Source: Spartobacteria bacterium (GTDB taxonomy: Bacteria > Verrucomicrobiota > Verrucomicrobiia > Chthoniobacterales > Chthoniobacteraceae). Taken from it: a DNA stretch of 64,000 nt. The first letter of the stretch is position 1; every line of letters starts with the position of its first letter. Where the stretch lies: NCBI GenBank assembly GCA_021324825.1, contig JAJPII010000020.1, forward strand, positions 1 to 64,000, written 5' to 3'. The notes beneath the pieces are model-generated. The model saw nothing but the letters and a program-made list of their open reading frames with translations, did not search any database and was not told the DNA's origin. Made by a program: the position numbers and the translations under genes. Below, piece by piece: positions 29,038 to 36,659 of the stretch.

Positions 29038-29489
29038 ATACGGCCAAGGCCTTTTCCCGGCGGCGCAAGCTCTCCGCGATCATCTGGGTTACGCTCGCGC
29101 TCTGCGCGGGACTGACAGCCCTGCAAATGTTCTTTGGTTTTTCCCTGGCGCTGGCGGCGCTGGCGCTGCTGCTCGGCGCGCTGGCCTGGTCCGAACGGCG
29201 CGCCCACGGGATGTTCGCGGCCAACGACCCGCGCGGAGGCTGGGTCGGCTTCTGGAATCAACTGGCTCTGGGCGTTCTCGGCTCAGGCTATCTTTTCTGG
29301 AGCGCCGCGACGCTGCCGGACTTGCAGGTCGAACTCACGGCCCAGGGCGTCCCGCAGGAGACGGCGGAGATGATTACGCCGCTGGTTCATGAAGCGCTCC
29401 TTATTTCCGCGGGGGCAATTCTCCTAAGCCAGATCGTCATCGCCTTTTATGACCTGCGGGTCGCGAAGTTCCCCCGCAATGGCGAATAA
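29034..29489 (+). CDS. Small membrane protein of unknown function
   Basis: A 151-residue protein translated from a GTG that overlaps the RDD stop (GTGA). It has two adjacent helices near the N-terminus (LSAIIWVTLALCAGLTALQM and FSLALAALALLLGALAW), one in the middle (FWNQLALGVLGSGYLFWSA), and one near the C-terminus (ALLISAGAILLSQIVIAFYD). No known family is recognised. The 3' end overlaps the NRAMP-like start by 11 bp, implying translational coupling within the operon. Confidence 0.6.
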   Translation: MNTAKAFSRRRKLSAIIWVTLALCAGLTALQMFFGFSLALAALALLLGALAWSERRAHGMFAANDPRGGWVGFWNQLALGVLGSGYLFWSAATLPDLQVELTAQGVPQETAEMITPLVHEALLISAGAILLSQIVIAFYDLRVAKFPRNGE

Positions 29490-30741
29490 GGCTCGCGGCT
29501 TCGCTTCGCGCTTCTTTTCCGCTCTCGGCCCGGGACTGGTGACCGGCGCCGCGGATGACGACCCCTCCGGCGTGGCGACTTATACGATCGCCGGCGCCCA
29601 GCTCGGCACACAGATGGCGTGGACGGCGCTCGTAACGTGGCCGTTGATGGCCGCGGTCCAGATGATGTGCGCGCGCATCGGCATGGTGACGGGCCGCGGC
29701 CTCGGCTGCGCCCTGGCCAGGAAGTTTCCGCGCCCGGTGCTCGTGCTGACGTCCCTGGCCCTGCTCCTGGCGAACGCGATCAACATAGGGGCCGATCTCT
29801 CGGGCATGGCCGACGCCGCCGGCATGTTAACCCACGACAACTCCCGCCTATGGATTCTCCTTTTTGGGGCCGGCATCACCGTCGCCACGGTCCTCCTGCC
29901 TTACCAGAAGATCGCGGGCGTCTTGAAATGGCTGGCGGCGGTTCTCTTCGCTTACGTGCTGGAAGCCTTCCTCATCAAGCCCGACTGGCGCACGGCGTTG
30001 CACGATACGTTCATCCCCGCCTGGCCCGCGGACCACGCCGCCTGGACGACGCTGGTGGCGATCCTCGGAACGACGATAAGTCCGTACCTTTTCTTCTGGC
30101 AATCCGCCCAGGAGATCGAGGAGGAGAAAGCCGCGAACCGCTGGGAGCCGGAGCGCCGCGCAAAGGTTTCCGCCGATTCCATCATCGACCGGAAGCTTGA
30201 CGTGGGAACCGGCGCCTTCTTCTCCAACATCGTGATGTTCTTCATCCTCCTGGCGTCCGCGTCCACGCTCCATAAGGCCGGGAAGACGAGCATCGAAACC
30301 TCGCGCCAGGCCGCCGAGGCGCTGAAACCGCTCGCGGGCAATTTCGCGGCGCTGCTTTATAGCGCGGGCATCATCGGCGGCGGGCTGCTGGCAATCCCAA
30401 CGCTGGCCGGCTCGGCGGCGTACGCCTTTTCCGATACATTCCGCTGGCGGCAGGGGCTGGACCGCAAGTTTCGCGCGGCGTACGCCTTTTACGGGATGCT
30501 GATCCTCTCGATCCTCGCGGGGGTGGCGATGAATTTTGCGAATATAAGTCCCGTCAAGGCGATGTACTGGTCGGCGGTCATCAACGGCCTGCTCGCTCCG
30601 CCGCTCCTGCTCGGCATCCTCCTCGTGGCGTGCGACGCCGGCATCATGAAAAACCAGCCAAGCTCCATGCTGGGCCGCGTGACGGTCGGGATCGCCACCG
30701 CTCTGATGTTCCTGGCGGCGGTGGGGATGTTTATTTTTTGA
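29479..30741 (+). CDS. NRAMP-related divalent metal transporter with altered metal site
   Basis: A 420-residue inner-membrane transporter of the NRAMP superfamily with about eleven helices. The helix-1 motif reads DDDPSGVATYT where classical NRAMPs have DPGN. The helix-6 region is GTTISPYLFFWQSAQE, where classical members have the MPH motif. The replaced Asn and Met ligands suggest a different metal preference, such as magnesium or a non-Mn/Fe substrate. This follows what I know of NRAMP-related magnesium transporters and is not proven here. The ATG at 29479 is used, overlapping the previous gene by 11 bp. Confidence 0.8.
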   Translation: MANKARGFASRFFSALGPGLVTGAADDDPSGVATYTIAGAQLGTQMAWTALVTWPLMAAVQMMCARIGMVTGRGLGCALARKFPRPVLVLTSLALLLANAINIGADLSGMADAAGMLTHDNSRLWILLFGAGITVATVLLPYQKIAGVLKWLAAVLFAYVLEAFLIKPDWRTALHDTFIPAWPADHAAWTTLVAILGTTISPYLFFWQSAQEIEEEKAANRWEPERRAKVSADSIIDRKLDVGTGAFFSNIVMFFILLASASTLHKAGKTSIETSRQAAEALKPLAGNFAALLYSAGIIGGGLLAIPTLAGSAAYAFSDTFRWRQGLDRKFRAAYAFYGMLILSILAGVAMNFANISPVKAMYWSAVINGLLAPPLLLGILLVACDAGIMKNQPSSMLGRVTVGIATALMFLAAVGMFIF

Positions 30742-30749
30742 GAAGCCCC

Positions 30750-31187
30750 TTACTCTTCGGCCTCCTCCACCGCCTCGGCGCGCGAGAAGGTGTGGTAGAA
30801 GAGCCTGCCAAGGTCGAAGACATCCCCGAGAACGGCCAGCAGGACGAACGCCGCGCTGCAATACCGCAGGAGGAAAAGATTCAGGTCCGAAAGCTCCCGG
30901 GGCGGGTAAGTCCAAAGCGCCGCGACGAACACCGCGCAAGCCGCGGCGTTCAGAAAAAGCTCCAGCAGCGAAAAGGGAAGGGCCTGGGAACGAAACGCCC
31001 CCAGGAGCGGGCGGTACTCCTCGAAGAGCGCCTGCAAGTGGTCGCTCATCACCTTGCGGGGCAGCAGTCTTTCCAGCCGCACGGTGAACGCCGCCCTGGC
31101 TTGCGTGGCGACATAGCGAAAGATACCCGAAGCGGCGAGGAGCAGGACAAAGCTGACGTTCATGAAATAGTTGATCGACAATGGCAT
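30750..31187 (-). CDS. Membrane protein of unknown function
   Basis: A 145-residue protein with two hydrophobic stretches (INYFMNVSFVLLLAASGIF and LELFLNAAACAVFVAALW) and a third around CSAAFVLLAVLGDVFDL. The cytoplasmic loop between the first two is rich in basic residues. A TTG at 31205 is an alternative start. It is convergent with the NRAMP-like gene 9 bp away. No known family is recognised. Confidence 0.55.
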   Translation of the reverse strand: MPLSINYFMNVSFVLLLAASGIFRYVATQARAAFTVRLERLLPRKVMSDHLQALFEEYRPLLGAFRSQALPFSLLELFLNAAACAVFVAALWTYPPRELSDLNLFLLRYCSAAFVLLAVLGDVFDLGRLFYHTFSRAEAVEEAEE

Positions 31188-31220
31188 AGGTTGGGAGGTT
31201 TCCAAATGAAATCCGCGACT

Positions 31221-31862
31221 TTACAATCTTTCCAATCCCTTGTGCGTCCAGGCCGCCGCCAGGGTGCGCCTCCCGTCGCCAGCCGGGGCGTTTTCCACGA
31301 AGCCGCCCGCGAAGTCGATGACGCACATCCGGCCGAAGCGCGCATGCGCGCCGCAGGCAATCCCCGCCACGCCAAAGGAACGGTTAAAAATATTCTTGCG
31401 ATGTCCCCGCCCGCGCACCCCGTCATCCACGATCAAGGTTGCGACGATCCGCTGCGCGTCGGAATATCCATAGGAGATATTCTCGCCCGCAGCCCCCGTC
31501 CACTTGCCCACCCCCGCCATCCTGTCCCACGGCGAGCTATGGTCGCTCCCCTTATGCCCGAACGTCCCCGCGCTCCCCTGGTCTTCCACGTGCCGCATCG
31601 CGCCGGAAGCCATCGCTTCCGAGAAAGAGAGCGGCTGCAAGGGAGAGGCGCGCCTGAGAAACGCTATAGCTTCATCCAGCGAACGGCCGCCCTCGCGCAA
31701 CCGGACGCCTTCCATGCATCTGGCCAGCGTCTCGGCGTAGCGCGCGGGCGAAACCCGGGCGAGATTGATCTGTTCCAGCACGGCGGCGGCATTCCCATCC
31801 GCGGCCAGAAGGGGCAGATTCATTGAAACCAGGCTTACCAGGATATAAAATAAAGCTTTCAT
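31221..31862 (-). CDS. Secreted CAP/SCP-domain protein
   Basis: A 213-residue exported protein (signal peptide MKALFYILVSLVSMNLPLLA). The CAP domain is clear: VLEQINLARVSPARYAETLA near the start, then HVEDQGSAGTFGHKGSDHSS, WTGAAGENISYGYSDAQRIV, and the C-terminal GHRKNIFNRSFGVAGIACG. CAP proteins bind sterols, lipids or peptides in other systems; the bacterial role is unknown. Its start codon lies inside one arm of the 13-bp inverted repeat shared with the divergent MBL gene. Confidence 0.85.
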   Translation of the reverse strand: MKALFYILVSLVSMNLPLLAADGNAAAVLEQINLARVSPARYAETLARCMEGVRLREGGRSLDEAIAFLRRASPLQPLSFSEAMASGAMRHVEDQGSAGTFGHKGSDHSSPWDRMAGVGKWTGAAGENISYGYSDAQRIVATLIVDDGVRGRGHRKNIFNRSFGVAGIACGAHARFGRMCVIDFAGGFVENAPAGDGRRTLAAAWTHKGLERL

Positions 31863-31908
31863 AATAATTATAGAAAGCATGGTTAATGCCACAGTTATAA
31901 TTATTATG
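31860..31908. promoter_or_regulatory. AT-rich inverted repeat between divergent genes (possible operator)
   Basis: Two perfect 13-bp arms, CATAATAATTATA (31860-31872) and TATAATTATTATG (31896-31908), are separated by 23 bp. The left arm includes the CAP-protein start codon, and the right arm ends 14 bp before the MBL start at 31923. The stretch stands out as an AT-rich island in GC-rich surroundings. It could bind a dimeric regulator or form an mRNA 5' hairpin. No regulator gene is adjacent. Confidence 0.55.
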
Positions 31909-31922
31909 ATTTTCACGTCCCG

Positions 31923-32795
31923 ATGAGCCGTCTCCGCTTCTTCGCGACGATGGCCAAAGACCTCGCCCGTCCCGTCCTCCCGGCGCCCCGTCATCCCCAT
32001 CCCGGAACCTGGCGGCCCGAAGCCGTGACAGCCGCCTGGCTGGGGCACGCCACGGTGCTCGTGAATTTTCTGGGCGTCACGATCCTGACCGATCCCGTCC
32101 TGTTCACCCGGTGCGGCATCGGCATCGGCCCCTTCGTCATCGGCCCCAAACGGCACGTCGCCTGCGCGTTGGAACCGGAGGAACTGCCGCCAATCGACCT
32201 CGTACTCCTCTCCCATGCGCACATGGATCATATCGATCTCCGCTCCCTGCGCCGCCTCTCCCGCGACGCCGTCGTCGTCACGGCGCGAGACACCGCCGAT
32301 ATTTTCCGGAACATCCCCTTCCGCGAAGTCGTCGAACTGGACTGGAACCAAACCCGGGAAATCAAGACGCCGCGGGGAAGCGTGACCGTGACGGCATTTA
32401 AAGTGCGCCATTGGGGCGCGCGAATGCGGCACGACGACCACCGGCAATACAACGCCTACGTCGTGGAACGGGGCGGGCGGCGCATCTGCCACCTGGGGGA
32501 TACGGCGCGCACGGACGCCCGCGCGCTCGGGTCGCGCGGCCCCATCGATCTGCTCTTCGCGCCCATCGGCGCGTATAACCCGTGGATCAACTCCCATTCC
32601 ACCCCGGAGGAAGCCGTCGCGATGGCAAATGAAGCCCGCGCCCGTTACATTATTCCGATCCACCACCGGACTTTTAAACTGAGTTGGGAGCCGATGGAGG
32701 AGCCCATGGCCCGCTTTCGCGCCGCGCTCCAGGCCGAGCCTTGGCGGATAGCCCTCGCGGAGATCGGCGAGACGTTCGTCCTGCCCGACTCGTAG
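31923..32795 (+). CDS. MBL-fold hydrolase (UlaG/NAPE-PLD-like)
   Basis: A 290-residue zinc-dependent hydrolase. The metal-binding motif is LLSHAHMDHID (HxHxDH), followed downstream by VRHWGARMRHDD, CHLGDTA and IIPIHHRTF, matching the UlaG and NAPE-PLD type in which WLGHATVLVNFLGVTILTDP opens the fold. These enzymes hydrolyse phosphodiesters or lactones; the substrate is not determined. It is divergent from the CAP gene and followed by dispersed element C. Confidence 0.88.
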   Translation: MSRLRFFATMAKDLARPVLPAPRHPHPGTWRPEAVTAAWLGHATVLVNFLGVTILTDPVLFTRCGIGIGPFVIGPKRHVACALEPEELPPIDLVLLSHAHMDHIDLRSLRRLSRDAVVVTARDTADIFRNIPFREVVELDWNQTREIKTPRGSVTVTAFKVRHWGARMRHDDHRQYNAYVVERGGRRICHLGDTARTDARALGSRGPIDLLFAPIGAYNPWINSHSTPEEAVAMANEARARYIIPIHHRTFKLSWEPMEEPMARFRAALQAEPWRIALAEIGETFVLPDS

Positions 32796-32800
32796 AACCT

Positions 32801-32910
32801 AGAGCGTGTCATGCACTTTTTCCCGCCCTTGGTTGCCTAAAGACTGGAACGGCCTGGCGCTTTGGCGTTGCCTCCCGCTCCCAGGAGGCTGGCCCAGCCG
32901 CCTCTACAAC
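32801..32910. repeat. Dispersed intergenic element, copy C
   Basis: Fills the convergent gap between the MBL gene and the lone response regulator. On the minus strand it reads GTTGTAGAGGCGGCTGGGCC ... GGAGGCAACGCCAAAGCGCC ... AACCAAGGGCGG and GTGCATGACACGCTCT. It therefore combines the hairpin of copies A, B and D, the CGCTTTGGCGTTGC core of copies B and E, and the tail of copy A. It is the most complete copy. Confidence 0.7.
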
Positions 32911-32947
32911 GACAAACGACAATGACAACGACGCCGCTCAGGGCGCT

Positions 32948-33325
32948 TCAGTGCTTGAGCCGGTCTTCGATGCAGTTCATCAAACCCTGCGCGCTGACCG
33001 GCTTGGCCACAAAAAACGAGCCGCCGATGACTCCTCCATGCTCGGGCACTTCGTTTTTCCGCACCGTGGCGGTTACGAAGACTACGGGTATGTGCTTCAA
33101 CGCCGGGTCGGATTGAAGCATGGAAAAGACATCTCCGCCGTCGATCTGGGGCATGACGACATCCAGCAGGATGACATCCGGCTGGAACTGGCGCGCGGTT
33201 TGGAGGGCCATCAAGGGATTGCTCTGTTCCCGAACCTCGTATTTCTTCGAGGCTTCCAAAGTCAACTTCACTACCTTTGTAAAACCCGCCTCATCATCCA
33301 CGATCAATACCTTGCGCTTGTTCAT
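32948..33325 (-). CDS. Stand-alone response regulator receiver protein
   Basis: A 125-residue CheY-like receiver with no output domain. KVLIVDDEAG carries the acidic metal-binding pair, VILLDVVMP the phosphoacceptor Asp, VVFVTAT the switch Thr and FVAKPVS the conserved Lys. Such proteins relay phosphate from a histidine kinase to a partner. No kinase lies within the window. The ATG at 33325 is preceded by a plausible Shine-Dalgarno (GAGGGAAGG). Confidence 0.88.
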   Translation of the reverse strand: MNKRKVLIVDDEAGFTKVVKLTLEASKKYEVREQSNPLMALQTARQFQPDVILLDVVMPQIDGGDVFSMLQSDPALKHIPVVFVTATVRKNEVPEHGGVIGGSFFVAKPVSAQGLMNCIEDRLKH

Positions 33326-33391
33326 AGACCTTCCCTCAGTTTCCGAATCTAATCGCACCCAGTGCGCCCAAACAAGATAAATGACGCCTCG

Positions 33392-34192
33392 TCACAAATG
33401 AAACTTGGGACACTGCGCCAGGAACCGCTTCGGGTTTTCAAATAGGAGCCGGTCGATCACTTCCGGGGAATGACCGCGCTTGCGCATCTCCAGAGCCGTC
33501 CTGGGCACGGCAAGCGGGTCGCTGCGGCCCCAGTCGCAAGCGCTGTTCAGCCACACCCTCTCCTGGCCGTGGACTTCGAGCATGTCGATGGCGCGAGCGG
33601 GCGTGCATTTCGACTCCGGGTAAAGCGTGATGCCCGCCCAGAACCCCGCTTCCAGGATGAGCGGGAGGGTGTGTTCCTCCGCGTGGTCGATGATCACGCG
33701 CCCCGGGTCGAGGCGGCCATCCGCGGCTAACAAATCAAGGATGAGCCGCGTCCCCTTGAATTTATCTTCCAGGTGCGGCGTGTGGACGAGGATGAGCTGT
33801 CCGTGCCGCGCCGCCAGGTCAACGTGTTTCTCCAACACCGCCATCTCATTGCGCGTATTCTTGTTCAGCCCGATCTCTCCGATGCCCAGAACATTGGACT
33901 CCTCCAGGAATTCCGGGATCATCGCCAGCACTTCGTCCGCCAGTTTCATGTCCTCGGCCTCCTTCGGGTTGATGCAAAGCCACGCATAGTGCGGCAGCCC
34001 GAATTTCGCGGCCCGCTTCGGCTCGTAATCGGTCAATTGCCGGAAGTAATCGTGAAACCCCTGCGCGCCGCCCCGGTCGAAGCCGGCCCAAAACGCCGGT
34101 TCACACACCGCCTGGCAGCCCGCGGTGGCCATTGCGGCGTAGTCGTCGGTCACGCGGCTGACCATGTGGGCGTGCGGCTCTATGTAACGCAT
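33392..34192 (-). CDS. TatD-family metal-dependent hydrolase (EboB-like)
   Basis: A 266-residue TIM-barrel amidohydrolase. Metal residues appear in [25 protein letters not shown] and IDHAEEH, with NSACDWG near the C-terminus. As recalled, the pattern MVSRVTDDY ... [10 protein letters not shown] ... [11 protein letters not shown] is typical of the EboB type of Ebo clusters, which move a prenylated precursor between compartments. The remaining Ebo genes (eboD-F) are not here, although a UbiA-type gene that could be EboC lies at the window start. It directly follows the small gene upstream. Confidence 0.82.
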   Translation of the reverse strand: MRYIEPHAHMVSRVTDDYAAMATAGCQAVCEPAFWAGFDRGGAQGFHDYFRQLTDYEPKRAAKFGLPHYAWLCINPKEAEDMKLADEVLAMIPEFLEESNVLGIGEIGLNKNTRNEMAVLEKHVDLAARHGQLILVHTPHLEDKFKGTRLILDLLAADGRLDPGRVIIDHAEEHTLPLILEAGFWAGITLYPESKCTPARAIDMLEVHGQERVWLNSACDWGRSDPLAVPRTALEMRKRGHSPEVIDRLLFENPKRFLAQCPKFHL

Positions 34193-34444
34193 TTAAGACG
34201 CCCCGCACGCCGGGCCGCCGGGAGCTTTGGCGAGTTCCGTGCTCAGGTCGCTGAATGCCAGGAGGATGCGCTTCGCTCTTTCCGGTTGCGCGGAGAGCAG
34301 TTCTTCGCAAGCCCGGCGGAATGCCGCGGCGCGGAAATCCTCCTCTCCATCCGCCCGCTCCAGCCTGTCCAGGAATGCGGCGAGGTCGATGAGTTTGGAA
34401 CGCGCCTCAAGGAAGTAGTGATCGAGAACCTGGTCGCGCCGCAT
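34193..34444 (-). CDS. Small conserved-looking protein paired with TatD hydrolase
   Basis: An 83-residue, helix-rich protein (MRRDQVLDHYFLEARSKLID, AAFRRACEELLSAQPERAKR, ILLAFSDLSTELAKA) ending with a Cys (PACGAS). Its stop directly abuts the TatD/EboB-like start, so the two genes are certainly linked. No family is recognised. It could be a small accessory subunit of the hydrolase, which is an inference from the coupling alone. Confidence 0.6.
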   Translation of the reverse strand: MRRDQVLDHYFLEARSKLIDLAAFLDRLERADGEEDFRAAAFRRACEELLSAQPERAKRILLAFSDLSTELAKAPGGPACGAS

Positions 34445-34449
34445 GGTTC

Positions 34450-35190
34450 TTAAATAACGTGCCTATCGCGTCCAAGCGAAGGCTGGTTCGTGCGGGCGGG
34501 GTGTTCCTCGAAGGTCATCGGTTTCGGGGAAAGCTCCGGAATGTCAAACACCGGCAGATTGAGAACCGTAAAAAAGACTTCGTTTATTTCGCGATACCGG
34601 GTTTTGGTTATCGCGCCTTCCACATCCGCGAGTTTCAGCGCCCGATCTTTCACTTCCACGGCCATGACAATGGTCCCGTCCTGATTTACACATTCCAAGT
34701 CAGCCGCCTGCCCGGACGCTTCATCGCTCGCATTAATGCGGCCGCGGTTATCCCGTTCGTACAAACCAAAATGAGCGCCTGCCGCCTCAAACAGCGCGCC
34801 AGCCAATGCGAGGGCGCGATCTCCGCCGGATTTTTCACCAAGAAAACTTCGCGCGGCATCAAGTGCGCTCTTAAGACTGACGCGGGGCGGAACAGGATAA
34901 GCAAAACGCAATTGCTGCTGCCGCCGATGGATTTCAAGGATCACTTGCCGCATCACGTTTGCGGTGAAAACAGGCTCGTCGCGCTTCTCCACGGCTTCCA
35001 ATACGTCGATGAGTCCTTCCCATCCCGCGGGATCTCGCTTGGCGGCGTCTCCGCGCGTCATGTATGGGATACGCATCGCGTTGCCCACATAAGGGTCGCC
35101 CGACGTTCCCAGCACATTTTCCTGCCGCGAAATGAATGGGGCTATCACTTTTGAACCAAGGCTCCGCGCATCCCAGGCGCATCCCCGCGA
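34450..35190 (-). pseudogene. Remnant of a SacI-like restriction endonuclease (C-terminal part)
   Basis: The open frame from the GTG at 35148 encodes 232 residues resembling the C-terminal two thirds of SacI-type endonucleases, including the VEVKDR strand of a PD-(D/E)xK-like core and LADVEGAI. The same frame also reads upstream of the GTG as SRGCAWDARSLGSKV, which resembles the SacI segment before that point, until the in-frame stop TGA at 35191-35193. The N-terminus is therefore missing and expression is doubtful. The base composition is lower in GC than the neighbours, consistent with transfer. The family call is from recalled similarity. Confidence 0.55.
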
Positions 35191-35199
35191 TCATCGCGC

Positions 35200-35361
35200 C
35201 TATTTTTTACCACCGTAGTATCCGAATGCTATCATCTTTTCGCGCCGCTTCGTCGCGCGGCCCATTAGCCGGCGGCGATTCAATTCATACTTTACCGGGC
35301 GCAGTGTGTGATTTGCAGTCGCTCCGTTTGCTCGGATAGATTCAGGCGAGGAACCAGCCAT
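35200..35361 (-). pseudogene. N-terminal fragment of an adenine-specific DNA methyltransferase
   Basis: A 53-codon minus-strand frame ends in TAG at 35200-35202 after KRREKMIAFGYYGGK. FGYYGGK is motif X at the start of D12-class (Dam-like) adenine methyltransferases. The frame is the same as that of the SacI-like remnant: after the stop it continues into SRGCAWDARSL. This is what a deletion joining the beginning of a methyltransferase gene to the end of an endonuclease gene would leave. The rest of the methyltransferase (DPPY motif and so on) is absent. Confidence 0.45.
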
Positions 35362-35450
35362 GCCAAAGCATTACTCGAAAAATTCTCTTTGAACAATGAC
35401 AGATCGCGCTATCGGTTCATGGAAAACCTTTGGCCGGATGCGCGCGGCGG
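35362..35450. other. Intergenic stretch with no identified gene
   Basis: Between the methyltransferase fragment and the FIST gene end. It contains a short plus-strand reading (MPKHYSKNSL, 10 codons) with no recognisable homology. No promoter, RNA or terminator is apparent. Confidence 0.4.
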
Positions 35451-36575
35451 TTAAGCGTCGGAGAAGAGCGCCAGCGAGACGGTGTAGGCGTGGACGAAGT
35501 TCGTCCCGCCGACCGGGCCGATCTCGCCGTTGCAGAAAAACCCGGCGGCGGGCATCGAGCCAAATTGCCCCGCGAACGCCTCGGCGTCGTGGTTCGGCGC
35601 GTCGAAAAGGCTCAGGCCGCGCCCGGTGCAGGAGAACATCAGCGCGGCGAACGGCCTCCGGGCCTCGCCGCGCAACGCAAGGAGGCGTTCGCGCAAATCC
35701 CGGGCGGCGCTCTGCCGGTCGCGCAACTGGTATTGCAAAGTCTGCCCGACGCGCGGATATGCGGCGATCGTCACCGCGCCGCTCTCCGCATCCGCGCCGA
35801 GGATGTTGCGGATGAGGAAGTCGCCCCGCTTGAAGTCGTCCAGGTATTCGGAGGTGGCGAGGCCCGCGAAAAGGTTCCCTTGCGCGCGGCGTTTTTCTTC
35901 GTCGGAAAGCGATTCGAACGCGGAGGCGAGCACCTCGTAGGCGGGCTTGCCGCCGAGCGCCAGCAGGGTGTTCTTCGCCGCGCCGGTCACGGCGAACGGA
36001 TGCCCTATGGGCGTGCACCCCTGGCTGACGAGCGGACGGATGCGCACCCCGCCCTTGAACCCGAGCGCCACCGAGCCGTCGTCGATCAACTCCCGGTCGC
36101 GAAATACGAAGACGTCGCCGCCGCTGCCCAGGCCTCCCACGGTTGGGATATTCGTATACGCCTTGTTCCACTCGGCCAGCCAGCGTTCCACCGGGAAGTT
36201 GACCGGGTTCGCGAGGAGCATCCAGGCGTCGACGTCCCAGGCTTTCCGGTCGGTTTGCTCGTCGCGAAAAACGAAGGGCGTTACGGTCGTTTCCGGCAGG
36301 TGGAGAAAGAAGATCGAGAATCCCTGCGAATGCTCCGCCTCCTGGCTGGCGCCGATGAGGCCCGAGGCGCTGCAACCCACGACGAGCGGAACGTGGCCGT
36401 GAACCTGAACGACCTCGACAAACTCCGGGATGAACGGACGGAAATCCGCCGAGACAAACGCAAAAGCGCAGGTGACGGCGCCTCCGACTTCCGCGAGGCA
36501 TTCGCGCGCGGCGTTGCCCGCCGACTCCTCGGAATACGGGCCAAGGACGAGACGGGACGCCGCGGAATTTGCCAT
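35451..36575 (-). CDS. FIST-domain sensor protein
   Basis: A 374-residue protein with FIST N and FIST C domains. The N-terminal half has VTCAFAFVSADFRPFIPEFV and VPLVVGCSASGLIG; the FIST C half (about 210-374) has FAALMFSCTGRGLSLFDAPN and AAGFFCNGEIGPVGGTNFVH. FIST domains are predicted sensors of small ligands such as amino acids and occur with histidine kinases and receivers. This copy has no fused output domain. The ATG at 36575 is used. It lies 84 bp downstream of the glycosyltransferase-receiver gene on the same strand. Confidence 0.88.
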   Translation of the reverse strand: MANSAASRLVLGPYSEESAGNAARECLAEVGGAVTCAFAFVSADFRPFIPEFVEVVQVHGHVPLVVGCSASGLIGASQEAEHSQGFSIFFLHLPETTVTPFVFRDEQTDRKAWDVDAWMLLANPVNFPVERWLAEWNKAYTNIPTVGGLGSGGDVFVFRDRELIDDGSVALGFKGGVRIRPLVSQGCTPIGHPFAVTGAAKNTLLALGGKPAYEVLASAFESLSDEEKRRAQGNLFAGLATSEYLDDFKRGDFLIRNILGADAESGAVTIAAYPRVGQTLQYQLRDRQSAARDLRERLLALRGEARRPFAALMFSCTGRGLSLFDAPNHDAEAFAGQFGSMPAAGFFCNGEIGPVGGTNFVHAYTVSLALFSDA

Positions 36576-36659
36576 GGGTGTAATGTAGCTATCCCGCCCC
36601 ATTCCGTAAAGTCGGTGCGGAACGGCGCATACGGGAAGCTATTCAAGGGGCGGCCAAAT

